A stretch of DNA of 64,000 bases from Agreia sp. Leaf210. Lineage in GTDB: Bacteria; Actinomycetota; Actinomycetes; Actinomycetales; Microbacteriaceae. The stretch covers positions 62,001-126,000 of the forward strand of contig NZ_LMKK01000004.1 in assembly GCF_001421485.1 (NCBI RefSeq). The letters run 5' to 3'. A model generated the notes under the pieces. That model ran no database searches and had not been told where the DNA came from. It worked only from the letters and a program-made list of their open reading frames with translations. The position numbers and the translations under genes were made by a program. Of the stretch, positions 24,563 through 32,936 are shown piece by piece; positions within the stretch are counted from its first letter, which is position 1; each line of letters opens with the position of its first letter.

Positions 24563-25751
24563 GGACCGGGGCAGCTGCGTCCGCGTCCGCCTGCGCGGCG
24601 GCGCGCTTCACGGCGGCCGCGGCCGGGATGACCACCGCGAGCGCCAAGACGGTGAGCCCCGCTCCCGCCCAGATCGGCGCCGCGTAACCCAGCCCCGCGG
24701 CGATAAGAACGCCTCCGAGCCAGGCACCGAGAGCGTTGCCCAGGTTGAAGGCTCCGATATTCGCGCCCGAGACGAGCGTGGCGGCGCCGGAGCCCGCCGA
24801 GCGCATCACGCGCATCTGCAGGGCGGGAACGGTGGCGAAGCCGAAGCCTCCCATGAGGAACAGGGCGATGATCGTGGCGATCTGGCTCTGGGCCGTCAGG
24901 GCGAAGCCGAGCAGCACGAGGGCGAGGGCCGCGAGAACGACGATGAGCGTCGCATCCAGAGCCTTGTCTGCGGTCTTGCCGCCCACGAAATTGCCGATGA
25001 ACAGACCCACACCGAACAGCACCAGCAGCCACGGAACGGCGCTCGAGGCGAAGCCCGAGACGTCGGTGAGGACGTAGGCGATGTAGGTGAAGGCCCCGAA
25101 CATTCCGCCGTAGCCGAGCACGGTGATGGCGATCGAGAACCACACCTGTGGGGCGCGGAATGCGCTGAGCTCCGCTCGCAGGCTCGGGGCGTCGGCCGCG
25201 GCACCCGCAGAGCGCGGAACCAGGGCGAGGATGCCCGCGAGCGCGATCACACCGATGACCGTGATAGCCCAGAAGGTGGAGCGCCACCCGAAGGCCTGAC
25301 CGAGGAACGTTCCGAACGGAACGCCGAGCACATTGGCTGCCGTGAGGCCGGTGAACATGACCGCGATCGCGCTGGCCTTCTTGGTGGGCCCGACCATGTC
25401 TGCGGCGACGACGGAGCCGATGCCGAAGAAGGCTCCATGGCAGAGCGCGGCCACGACCCGGCCGGCGAGCATCAGCTCGTAGCTGGGAGCGAGGGCCGAG
25501 ATGAGGTTGCCGGCGACGAAGAGCACGAGCAGCCCCATGAGCACCTGCTTGCGCGGCAGGCGCGTGACGAGGGCGGGAATCGCGAGCGCGCCGACGACCA
25601 CGCTGAGGGCGTAGCCGGTGATGAGCCACCCCGCCGTGGCCTCCGTAACGGCGAACTCGCTCGCCACTTCGGGCAGCAGGCCCATGATGACGAACTCGGT
25701 GAGTCCGATTCCGAAGCCTCCGAGGGCGAGGGCGATGAGACCGAGGGGCAT
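24525..25751 (-). CDS. MFS transporter, AraJ/YdhP-like
   Basis: A 408-residue, 12-helix major facilitator with GLTEFVIMGLLPEVA at the start, typical of the drug-export DHA1 group (YdhP/AraJ). The A-motif-like region ALVTRLPRKQVLMG and FWAITVIGVIALAG follow. The last dozen residues (VRAGSEHPLPVDQ) are encoded by a palindromic repeat and are likely foreign to the ancestral protein. It is divergent from a MarR gene, with inverted half-sites in between, so MarR control of efflux is likely. Confidence 0.92.
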   Translation of the reverse strand: MPLGLIALALGGFGIGLTEFVIMGLLPEVASEFAVTEATAGWLITGYALSVVVGALAIPALVTRLPRKQVLMGLLVLFVAGNLISALAPSYELMLAGRVVAALCHGAFFGIGSVVAADMVGPTKKASAIAVMFTGLTAANVLGVPFGTFLGQAFGWRSTFWAITVIGVIALAGILALVPRSAGAAADAPSLRAELSAFRAPQVWFSIAITVLGYGGMFGAFTYIAYVLTDVSGFASSAVPWLLVLFGVGLFIGNFVGGKTADKALDATLIVVLAALALVLLGFALTAQSQIATIIALFLMGGFGFATVPALQMRVMRSAGSGAATLVSGANIGAFNLGNALGAWLGGVLIAAGLGYAAPIWAGAGLTVLALAVVIPAAAAVKRAAAQADADAAAPVRAGSEHPLPVDQ

Positions 25752-25810
25752 GCGTGACTCCGTGAAAGATTCGATCAGGCTTCACGCGCTCGGGTAGAGC
25801 GCGTACGCTA

Positions 25811-25868
25811 GTAGTTGCAAGCGCGGGCTAAATCATTGCACACGCAGTTATGCCGCGCAAGCAACTAC
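25811..25868. promoter_or_regulatory. Inverted half-sites between MFS and MarR genes
   Basis: GTAGTTGCAAGCGC at 25811 and GCGCAAGCAACTAC ending at 25868 are near-complementary arms 30 bases apart in the divergent promoter region. They are probably MarR-type operators. Confidence 0.5.
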
Positions 25869-25891
25869 TTTGTCTGAGCACCGGAGGAACC

Positions 25892-26338
25892 ATGGGAATC
25901 GCAGACGACGCCGTCGAGATCCGCTCGCAGGGCTGGCGCACGCTGGCCGCTCTGCACGGACTCATCGAGAGCGAACTCGAGCGCGCCCTCGCCTCGGGCG
26001 TCAGTCTCTCGGTTGTCGAGTACACGGTTCTGGATGCGCTCAGCCGCCAGCACGGCTGGCACATGCGCATGCAGCAGCTGGGGCGCGCCACGGCCCTCAG
26101 CCCCAGCGCCACCACCCGCCTCGTGAACAGACTCGAAGAGCGCGGGCTGCTCACCCGCGTGCTGTGCGCCGACGACCGTCGGGGCATCTACACCGAGCTC
26201 ACCGAGGCGGGTCAGGCGCTGCTCGCCGACGCCCGGCCCGTGCACGACGAGACCCTCGAGCGCGCGCTGACCGCGGCCCGCGACATGCCCGAACTCGCCC
26301 CGCTCGTCGACGCCCTCCCGACGCTCACGCGCGCGTAA
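25892..26338 (+). CDS. MarR family regulator
   Basis: A 148-residue MarR protein with the winged HTH at about residues 45-100: LSVVEYTVLDALSRQHG, then MQQLGRATALSPSATTRLVNRLEERGLL and the wing ADDRRGIYTELTEAG. The ATG at 25892 has a strong GGAGG six bases upstream and was chosen over an earlier ATG at 25850. It probably represses the divergent MFS exporter. Confidence 0.9.
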   Translation: MGIADDAVEIRSQGWRTLAALHGLIESELERALASGVSLSVVEYTVLDALSRQHGWHMRMQQLGRATALSPSATTRLVNRLEERGLLTRVLCADDRRGIYTELTEAGQALLADARPVHDETLERALTAARDMPELAPLVDALPTLTRA

Positions 26339-26355
26339 CGGGAGACGATCGACCC

Positions 26356-27249
26356 GTGGCTACACCCAAAGTGCGCTGGCGCCAGCGCAGTCGACTCGTT
26401 CGCGCCGCGCGGCTGCTGCGCACCCGCAGGCCGCAGACCTTCACCGAGAAGGTGCGCTACAAGATGCTGCGCGATCATCGGATGCTCCTGGTCACCTTCG
26501 CCGACAAGGCGGCGGTTCGCGAGTACGTGGCCGCGCGAGTCGGAGAGGAGTACCTGCCGAAGGCCTACGGCATCCTGCGTGATCCCGAGAGCCTGCGCGA
26601 GCTCGAGCTGCCCGAGTCGTATGTCGTGAAGCCGACCCACGGCAGCGGCGCCGCGATCGTGGTGTCGCCACAGGCATCCGAAGACCAGACGTTGCCGCCG
26701 GCCGTCTGGGGCTGGGTCTACCGCCACGTGCGCCCCGCCGCCGTCACGGTCGACGCGTTGATCGAGATCGCCTCGGTCTGGATGACGAAGCTCTACGGGC
26801 AGGGCCCCAATCGCGAGTGGGCCTACGGCCGAGTCCCGCCGGCGGTGATCGTCGAGGAGATGCTCGTGGCGCCGGGCGGCATTCCCGACGACTACAAGTT
26901 CTTCGTGTTCCACGGGCGGTGCCAGTACATCCAGGTGGATGCCGGCCGCTTCGACGAGCGCACGCAGGACTTCTACGACGCCGACTGGCGGCACCTGCCC
27001 ATGAGCGGCGGACCGGCGTGGGCGACTCCGCCGCGCCAGCGACCCGACCGTCTCGACGAGATGATCTCGATCGCCGAGAAGCTCGGGGCCGAGACCGACT
27101 TCGTTCGTGTCGACCTCTACGCGCTGCCTGACCGCATCGTCTTCGGAGAGCTCACGAGCTACCCGGCCGGCGGAGACAGCCCGTTCGAGCCGCCCTTCTT
27201 CGATGCGGAGTTCGGCCGGCACTGGAACGTTCCGTCGCGCTACCGCTGA
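26356..27249 (+). CDS. ATP-grasp protein, TupA-like
   Basis: A 297-residue protein of the TupA-like ATP-grasp family often found in polysaccharide and teichuronate loci. Characteristic parts are TFTEKVRYKMLRDHRMLLVTFADKAAVREYV, VVKPTHGSGAAIV (nucleotide-binding strands), VIVEEMLV, DYKFFVFHGRCQYIQVDAGRF and the metal-ligand region FVRVDLYALPDRIVFGELT. It probably adds an amino acid or acyl group to a surface glycan. The GTG at 26356 is 17 bases after the MarR stop. It converges on a glycan operon. Confidence 0.85.
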   Translation: MATPKVRWRQRSRLVRAARLLRTRRPQTFTEKVRYKMLRDHRMLLVTFADKAAVREYVAARVGEEYLPKAYGILRDPESLRELELPESYVVKPTHGSGAAIVVSPQASEDQTLPPAVWGWVYRHVRPAAVTVDALIEIASVWMTKLYGQGPNREWAYGRVPPAVIVEEMLVAPGGIPDDYKFFVFHGRCQYIQVDAGRFDERTQDFYDADWRHLPMSGGPAWATPPRQRPDRLDEMISIAEKLGAETDFVRVDLYALPDRIVFGELTSYPAGGDSPFEPPFFDAEFGRHWNVPSRYR

Positions 27250-27260
27250 TCGGGCTAGGG

Positions 27261-28631
27261 TCAGCCCCAGCCGCCCAGATAGCCCGCCACACTCGGTTCC
27301 GTCGTGATGGGCGACAGCCACGGGGCTTGCTCGACTCGCGTATCGAAGGGGCAATCGTCGCGCCAGCGCGCGCGCCGCACGGCCGCCCGGCTCGAGGTCA
27401 CCGTCAGCAGCGCGGCTCCGTGATCGTCGGTGAAGACGACCTCGCCGAGGCTGCCCACCCCCACCGTCTCGATCGCACGGCCGAGCCTGTCGTCGCGTGA
27501 GGCATCCGGTGCCAGAACGACAACGGCGTTCTGGATGTCGATGCGCACGCGGGCGCCGTCGGTCACGTCATGCGACGCATCGGCCCTCGCGACGACCCGG
27601 GGATCGGCGCGCAGAACCGCGGGCACCGGCCCCGGCACGACGATGCGCGCGTGCGGCACCGCAGCCAGAACGGAGTCGACGCAGACGAACAGGGCGGCGT
27701 CCGAGATCGCCGACGAGACGGTCACGACGACATCGGCACGCTCGATCAGCACGCCCCTCGGCGCGGACTCACGCACGGCAATCGTCTGAGCCAGCTGAAG
27801 GGTCTCGACGTTCTTGAGTCGCTGCCGAGCCTCGGCGGCAGATGCGTCGTCGCGCCCCGCCCAGTCGGCCCCGTTGTGCCAGGCCACCGCGTGCGGAACG
27901 TGCGCGAACACTGCTCCCGCGAGCCAGGCGCGGTGCGCCCATTCCCAATCCTCGCCGCCGTACTGCGTGAACGACTCGTCGAAACCGCCGACCTCGTCGA
28001 AGAACCAGCGCGAACAGGCGATGACGGCCCCGATCACGAAGCGATACGAGCGGTTGTCGCTCTCGAGCAGGTTGCCCGAGCGGGCGTACGCATCGGCCAG
28101 CCACTGCGGCTCGTCGAGCGCGAACCGGGCAGCGGCGACCTCGAGCGGAGCATCCGCGTCGAACCGTTCGAAGCGCGTGTGCCGGCGACGCCCCACCGCC
28201 ACGGTCTCGGGGGCGAGCGCCGGGAGCCTCGTGATCGCCTCGACGTAGCCCGGCTCGGGGGCCGTGTCGGCGTCGAGAAAGCACAGGATGTCACCGGTCG
28301 CCGCAGCCGCTCCGAGATTGCGGGCGGCGGCGAGACGAAAACCCTCATCGGGCTGCCGGAGCAGCCAGGCGCCGTGAGACATGCGCGGCTCCTCCGCCGA
28401 ACCGTCGTCGACGACGATGACCTCGAGCCGGTCTGCCGGATGCGTCTGCCTGGCCAGGGCGGCGAGCGTGCGATCGAGCTCGGCCTGCTGCTCGAAGTGC
28501 ACGACCACGACAGAGACCGTGGGCGGCACAGCGGGCACGACTCCGTCGAGCTGATTCCACTCGTTGCCCCGGATGCCCGCGCCGAAGGGCGGCCTGCTCG
28601 CGCCGGGCACGAGCGGAGCGTCGATGGTCAC
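27261..28631 (-). CDS. Glycosyltransferase family 2 protein
   Basis: A 456-residue inverting glycosyltransferase. The GT-A domain has SVVVVHFEQQAELDRTLAAL, VVDDGSAEEP, the nucleotide/metal DxD in CFLDADTAPEPG and the acceptor motif FTQYGGEDWEWAHRAW. A C-terminal domain of about 150 residues follows, beginning ADVVVTVSSAISDAAL, possibly a second nucleotide-fold domain. The GTG at 28631 overlaps the upstream gene's stop as GTGA, so the three genes are translated together. Confidence 0.88.
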   Translation of the reverse strand: MTIDAPLVPGASRPPFGAGIRGNEWNQLDGVVPAVPPTVSVVVVHFEQQAELDRTLAALARQTHPADRLEVIVVDDGSAEEPRMSHGAWLLRQPDEGFRLAAARNLGAAAATGDILCFLDADTAPEPGYVEAITRLPALAPETVAVGRRRHTRFERFDADAPLEVAAARFALDEPQWLADAYARSGNLLESDNRSYRFVIGAVIACSRWFFDEVGGFDESFTQYGGEDWEWAHRAWLAGAVFAHVPHAVAWHNGADWAGRDDASAAEARQRLKNVETLQLAQTIAVRESAPRGVLIERADVVVTVSSAISDAALFVCVDSVLAAVPHARIVVPGPVPAVLRADPRVVARADASHDVTDGARVRIDIQNAVVVLAPDASRDDRLGRAIETVGVGSLGEVVFTDDHGAALLTVTSSRAAVRRARWRDDCPFDTRVEQAPWLSPITTEPSVAGYLGGWG

Positions 28632-29635
28632 CACGTGACGCCGTCCCACCACGCGAGGTAGGCGGAGGCGACCTCGGAGACATTCGGCGAGGTCACCGCA
28701 CCCTCGTGCAGCCAGGTCGACTCCGGAGCCGTGAGCGCAGTGACGATGCCCGCCGCGAGATCGCGTGTGCTGTCGAGCACGGTCACCGTTCCGGGTCGAC
28801 GTTCGGCGATTTCGCGTACGTAACGGCCATCGATGACGAGCGGCCGCCTGCCGGATGCTATCCAGGTGTTGATGCTGCCGGATGCCGAGAAGTGGCGGTG
28901 CGCGGCGACGCCGACCGATGCCCGGCGCGAGCGCTCGATCAGCTCGGTATCGTCGAGGTAGCCCGAGACGTCGAGCCTCACGCCAAGCCGCTCGGCCAGC
29001 GACGCGAAACTGTCGAGGTCGGCCTCGTGGCCCTGCGATGCGCGCCCCAGAATCGAGAGCCAGGGCCGCAACTCGGTCGTGTCGGCGATGTGCGCGACCG
29101 CGCGCAGCACCTCGAGATGCCCCTTGCCGGGGTAGTAGAAGCCGAGGACCGCGACACTGCCATCGGGTTCGGGGCGCTCTCCGACGCGCACCTGTTGGTC
29201 TACCGGAAGCGGGATCACGTGCGAACGACCGGTGGGGTCGGTGAAGTCTCGTAGCACGTCGATCTCGTGCAGGCTGTTGAAGACCGCGCCCTGCGCGGCT
29301 GCCAGCACCCGCCGGTAGCAATCGCTGCGTCGAGCGAAGTTCACGGCGCCGTCCGATGCCTGAGGTACGTCGTGGAACGTCACGGTGAGGGCCGTGCGGG
29401 CTGCCAGAGCCTCGATGCGATCGGCGGCGTCCTCCGGCGAGGTCCCCCAGAGGCGGTCGGTGAAGTGGATGTGCGTGCGCGGTGGGATGACGCCCGCGCG
29501 TAGAGCCTCGCTCGGCAATCGCAGCGACGCGCCCGTGAGCAACTCGACCGCCGCACCGACCACCGAGGAGTACTGCGAGACTCCGTGTTGCGCATCCGGG
29601 GTCACGATGAGGGCCGGCACCCGCGCGACGATCAC
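28628..29635 (-). CDS. Glycosyltransferase, GT4-like
   Basis: A 335-residue GT-B type glycosyltransferase. The C-terminal Rossmann half begins SVAVLGFYYPGKGHLEVLRAV and contains LDVSGYLDDTELIERSRRASVGVAAHRHFSASGSINTWIASGRRPLV, corresponding to the sugar-nucleotide region of GT4 enzymes, but the classic E-x7-E motif is degenerate. The GTG at 29635 overlaps the WcbI gene stop as GTGA. It probably adds a sugar in the same pathway as its neighbours. Confidence 0.82.
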   Translation of the reverse strand: MIVARVPALIVTPDAQHGVSQYSSVVGAAVELLTGASLRLPSEALRAGVIPPRTHIHFTDRLWGTSPEDAADRIEALAARTALTVTFHDVPQASDGAVNFARRSDCYRRVLAAAQGAVFNSLHEIDVLRDFTDPTGRSHVIPLPVDQQVRVGERPEPDGSVAVLGFYYPGKGHLEVLRAVAHIADTTELRPWLSILGRASQGHEADLDSFASLAERLGVRLDVSGYLDDTELIERSRRASVGVAAHRHFSASGSINTWIASGRRPLVIDGRYVREIAERRPGTVTVLDSTRDLAAGIVTALTAPESTWLHEGAVTSPNVSEVASAYLAWWDGVTW

Positions 29636-30585
29636 GCGGCGGCCAGGATCTCGAGGGCCCGACGGTGACGGGCGAGACCGGCCTCGACGGCATCCGGATG
29701 CTGGGAATACCACTCGAGATGCGCCTCGCGCACGTCGGCGTCGGCCACGACGGCTCCGCCGACGACCCAGTCGGACGCGGGCTCGTCGTCGAGATCGAAG
29801 GCCTCGATCACCGCCGCCAGCCGGGGCGCGTGCACGCTGTCGAGAAGGGCGCGACCGGGGTCCACCGAGTGCTCGACGAGCCCGGCGCGGTGTCGCACGC
29901 GCTCCGCGACCGCGGCGAAGACCGCGTTGCCGGGGTGGTTGAGGGTGCGCATCTGCGCGAATCCGGGCCGCGCGAAAAGATCGGAGGCGCGCACCGTGTC
30001 GAACGCCTCTTCACGCCGGGTGAGCTCGGCGATCGAGTCTGTGGCGATGGCGCGCACCGCCTTCGGCGTCACGACCGTCGGCATCGTCACTCGTTTGGAT
30101 GCCTCGGCCAGGGTCCGCAGGTCGTGATAGGCCACGATGGGCGGCACGAGCGAGAGATCGCTCGGGGGCCTGACGATGGCGTGAGTCGGATAGAGGCCCG
30201 CGAAACGGATAACCGGGAAGGCGACGGTGTTCGCTTGTGCAGCGAGGCGACTCGACAGTTGCCGCAGCCCCAGGGGCAGTTCGTGATAGTCGTCGCGCAC
30301 CGGCTGCGAGACGAGCAGGGTCGTGCGCTCGAGCAGGCGATCGAGGAAGGGCAGGTCGGCCGCGGTGAGCTCGTGCACCGGCGGAACGCGCACAGTGTGC
30401 AACCCCGCGCCGTCGAGCATGATGCGCAGCGACTCGGCCTGGCAGTTGCCCATGACCACGGCGATGCCTGCATCGGAGTCGGCCTCGGCGCCAGGCACTG
30501 CATGCCCGTAGAACTCGCCGAAGTGGAGGGTGCGGCCGTCGGGCTCCTGCCCCATATCTCCGAGAGAATCGTCCACGTCGTCCAT
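29632..30585 (-). CDS. WcbI family polysaccharide biosynthesis protein
   Basis: A 317-residue protein with the WcbI hallmark VVMGNCQAESLRIML near residue 45. WcbI-like proteins are proposed acetyltransferases in capsule synthesis, with an SGNH-like fold. Other features are LLVSQPVRDDYHELPLG and LNHPGNAVF, also conserved in the family from memory. It is the first gene of a three-gene glycan operon, linked to both glycosyltransferases by GTGA overlaps. Confidence 0.85.
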   Translation of the reverse strand: MDDVDDSLGDMGQEPDGRTLHFGEFYGHAVPGAEADSDAGIAVVMGNCQAESLRIMLDGAGLHTVRVPPVHELTAADLPFLDRLLERTTLLVSQPVRDDYHELPLGLRQLSSRLAAQANTVAFPVIRFAGLYPTHAIVRPPSDLSLVPPIVAYHDLRTLAEASKRVTMPTVVTPKAVRAIATDSIAELTRREEAFDTVRASDLFARPGFAQMRTLNHPGNAVFAAVAERVRHRAGLVEHSVDPGRALLDSVHAPRLAAVIEAFDLDDEPASDWVVGGAVVADADVREAHLEWYSQHPDAVEAGLARHRRALEILAAA

Positions 30586-30732
30586 GCTCCCAGTACGGCT
30601 CGCAGAAGCGAAAAGACGAGGAGGCGATTGCGCCGACGCGCGAACGCGGATAGGGGCGACGAGATGTCGCGAATGGCGCTCAGCTCGCTCCGAAAGCCAC
30701 CATCTGCGACACCTCGAGCCGCCCTCACACGA

Positions 30733-31230
30733 CTACTCCGCGGGGTAGGCGGCCGCCACGTCGAGAATCCAGGTCACCCCGAAGCTGTCGGTGAGCATGC
30801 CGAAGCCCGGGCTCCAGGCCGAGGCGGCCAGCGGTTCGACGATCGACGCGCCGACCGACAGCGCACTCCAGTAGCGCTCGACCTCGGCGAGGGTCTCGCC
30901 GCGCACCGACACGAAGAACGGCTGATCCGTGAGGGTCATGCCGTTCTCGCGGCGAGTTCCGCCGCCGACGACGGTATCGGCGGCGGACGCGCGAGCGGCA
31001 TCCGGGGCCCCGCCCACCTGGCCGGGAATGTCGTACGCCATGACTCGGAAGCCGCCCTCGCTCTCGACCTGACCGAAGACGACGTTCTGCGCGCCCGGAG
31101 CGTCGGCGGGCATGCCGAAGTCGCCGTAGCTGGCGATCGTGAGGCTTCCGCCGAAAACCGATTGGTAGAACTCGAGGGCCGCTCGGGCCTGGCCGGTGAA
31201 GTTGAGGTGGGTCGTGGTGGTGATGCTCAT
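30733..31230 (-). CDS. VOC family protein, PhnB-like
   Basis: A 165-residue glyoxalase/dioxygenase-fold protein of the PhnB group: HLNFTGQARAALEFYQSVFGG, MAYDIPGQ, LTDQPFFVSVRGETLAEVERYWSAL, and the final DSFGVTWILD. No enzymatic role can be assigned. The start has AGGAG at good spacing. It is divergent from a WYL regulator, with a perfect inverted repeat between them, so it is the likely target of that regulator. Confidence 0.88.
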   Translation of the reverse strand: MSITTTTHLNFTGQARAALEFYQSVFGGSLTIASYGDFGMPADAPGAQNVVFGQVESEGGFRVMAYDIPGQVGGAPDAARASAADTVVGGGTRRENGMTLTDQPFFVSVRGETLAEVERYWSALSVGASIVEPLAASAWSPGFGMLTDSFGVTWILDVAAAYPAE

Positions 31231-31293
31231 GACTGCTCCTGGTGTGAGTAGAGGTGACGTCGCGAATGTTCGACGGTTCCCACTGTCACAGCC

Positions 31294-31318
31294 GTCTAGG
31301 ACAGTTTTCGTCCTAGAC
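31294..31318. promoter_or_regulatory. WYL regulator operator
   Basis: GTCTAGGAC and GTCCTAGAC form a perfect 9-base inverted repeat with a 7-base spacer, between the divergent VOC and WYL genes and just upstream of the WYL -10 box TAGGAT. Confidence 0.82.
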
Positions 31319-31336
31319 CAGAATTAGGATCGTCGC

Positions 31337-32317
31337 ATGGCCTCGACGTCGCGATTACTCACCCTGCTGTCGCTTCTGCAGACCCGTCGCGACTGGCCGG
31401 GAGCACTGCTGGCAGAGCGACTCGACATCAGTCACCGCACGGTGCGCCGCGACGTCGACACGCTCCGTGAGATGGGCTACAGCATTCGCGCCACGATGGG
31501 GCCGGATGGCGGATACCGCCTCGACGCGGGCAACGAACTGCCGCCGCTGCTGTTCGACGACGACCAGGTCGTCGCGCTGGCCGTGGCACTGAAGGCAGCG
31601 ACGGTCAGCGGCGTCGCGATCGAGGAGGCAGCCTTGCGCGCGCTCACCACTGTTCGGCAGGTCATGCCGTCGCGGCTACGACACCGGCTCGACGCGCTCG
31701 AGTTCGAGGCGCTCGCCGCGGCGCCCGGTCGCGCGGCGTCCGCTTCGGTGACACCGAATGCGCTCATCGCCCTCTCGGCGGCGGTGCGTGGGCGCGAGGT
31801 GCTGCGCTTCGACTACGTGCGGATCGGGGAGGGCGACCCGGCGCTGCGGCGAGTCGAGCCCCACCACCTGATCACCTCGAACGCCCTCTGGTATCTGGTG
31901 GCCTGGGATCTGGAGAAGAACGGCTGGCGCATCTTCCGGGCCGATCGCATCCGACCCCGAACGCCGACAGGCCCGCGATTCACACCGCGGCAGGTTCCGG
32001 GCGGCGACGCCCGCGGGTTCGTGGCGGCCCGATTCAAGGGATCCGTGAGGGCGGACGAGTGGCCGTGTCGCGGCACGGTTCTGCTCGACCTGCCCGCCCG
32101 CGACGTGGTTCCGTTCGCGGGCGACGGCGTGGTCGAAGACCTGGGCGAGCGCTGCAGTCTCGAGCTCGGATCGTGGTCATGGGTCGGACTGGCCGCCTCG
32201 TTCGCTCGCTTCGACGCGCCGATGAGGGTGGTCGGCCCGCCCGAACTCGCGTCTGCGTTCGCCCAGCTCGCCGGGCGTTATGCGTCGGCCTCGGGAGGTG
32301 AGGTCAGACCGTCCTGA
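31337..32317 (+). CDS. WYL domain transcriptional regulator (YafY type)
   Basis: A 326-residue regulator with an N-terminal DeoR-like HTH (LLSLLQTRRDWPGALLAERLDISHRTVRRDVDTLREMG) and a WYL ligand domain with VLRFDYVRIG and LITSNALWYLVAWDLEKNGWRIFRADRI. The ATG is six bases after TAGGAT, so the mRNA is likely leaderless. It probably controls itself and the divergent VOC gene. Its 3' end overlaps the converging TetR gene by 14 bases. Confidence 0.92.
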   Translation: MASTSRLLTLLSLLQTRRDWPGALLAERLDISHRTVRRDVDTLREMGYSIRATMGPDGGYRLDAGNELPPLLFDDDQVVALAVALKAATVSGVAIEEAALRALTTVRQVMPSRLRHRLDALEFEALAAAPGRAASASVTPNALIALSAAVRGREVLRFDYVRIGEGDPALRRVEPHHLITSNALWYLVAWDLEKNGWRIFRADRIRPRTPTGPRFTPRQVPGGDARGFVAARFKGSVRADEWPCRGTVLLDLPARDVVPFAGDGVVEDLGERCSLELGSWSWVGLAASFARFDAPMRVVGPPELASAFAQLAGRYASASGGEVRPS

Positions 32318-32852
32318 GACCGTTGATGAGCAGCTCTATTGCGGCTCGCGACTCCGATGCCCAGTGGGGGCGATCGGCGGCTGAGCCGATACCGTGCAGC
32401 ACGATCAGTACCGCTCCCGCGGCGACATCGGCACGAACGGCGCCGTCTGCCGCAGCGCGGGCCAAGAGATCGGCGACGGTACGCTCGAGCTCGCTTCCGC
32501 CCTCGGCCTGCACGGCCGGGTCGACGACCGCCGCGAGCGTGCGGGCGAGGCCACCATGCGCAACCAGGTACTCCACGAAGCCGCGCAGGAAAGCCTCGAG
32601 GTTGTCGACCGCCGACCTCGACGGGTCGCGAGCCTCATCGAAGAGGGCGGTCATCTCGCCCTCGTAGACGGCCGCGGCCAGCGCCTCTCGAGTGGGGAAG
32701 TGCCGATAGAGCGTTCCGACTCCCACTCCTGCGCGCGCCGCGAAGTCGTCGAAACGAAGCTGCTCATCGCGATCGAACACGTCGCGAGCCGCAGCCACGA
32801 TGGCATCGCGGTTGCGTCGCGCATCCGCTCGTAACGCTCGCACCTCAGCCAC
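32304..32852 (-). CDS. TetR family regulator
   Basis: A 182-residue TetR protein (ARRNRDAIVAAARDVFDRDEQ, then AGVGVGTLYRHFPTREALAAAVY), of the group with a TetR_C ligand domain. The GTG at 32852 is chosen because GAGGAG precedes it by seven bases; an ATG at 32867 is possible. It is divergent from a reductase gene, and two GGAGAC-type dyads lie between them, which suggests repression of both. Confidence 0.9.
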   Translation of the reverse strand: MAEVRALRADARRNRDAIVAAARDVFDRDEQLRFDDFAARAGVGVGTLYRHFPTREALAAAVYEGEMTALFDEARDPSRSAVDNLEAFLRGFVEYLVAHGGLARTLAAVVDPAVQAEGGSELERTVADLLARAAADGAVRADVAAGAVLIVLHGIGSAADRPHWASESRAAIELLINGLRTV

Positions 32853-32875
32853 GATGACACTCCTCATTGACAAAC

Positions 32876-32915
32876 GGAGACAGTCTCCATATTCTCCTAA
32901 GTGGAGACTGGCTCC
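32876..32915. promoter_or_regulatory. Two tandem TetR operators
   Basis: GGAGACAGTCTCC at 32876-32888 is a perfect dyad and GGAGACTGGCTCC at 32903-32915 is a near copy, 27 bases apart, in the divergent promoter region of the TetR and reductase genes. Confidence 0.82.
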
Positions 32916-32936
32916 ATCTTACGGCGGGAGTTCTGC

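Noticed and set aside
27261-29693. Single 810-residue fused glycosyltransferase
   Set aside because: The first 350 or so codons are off-frame relative to the GT4-like gene; the GTGA overlap at 28628-28631 marks the real start.
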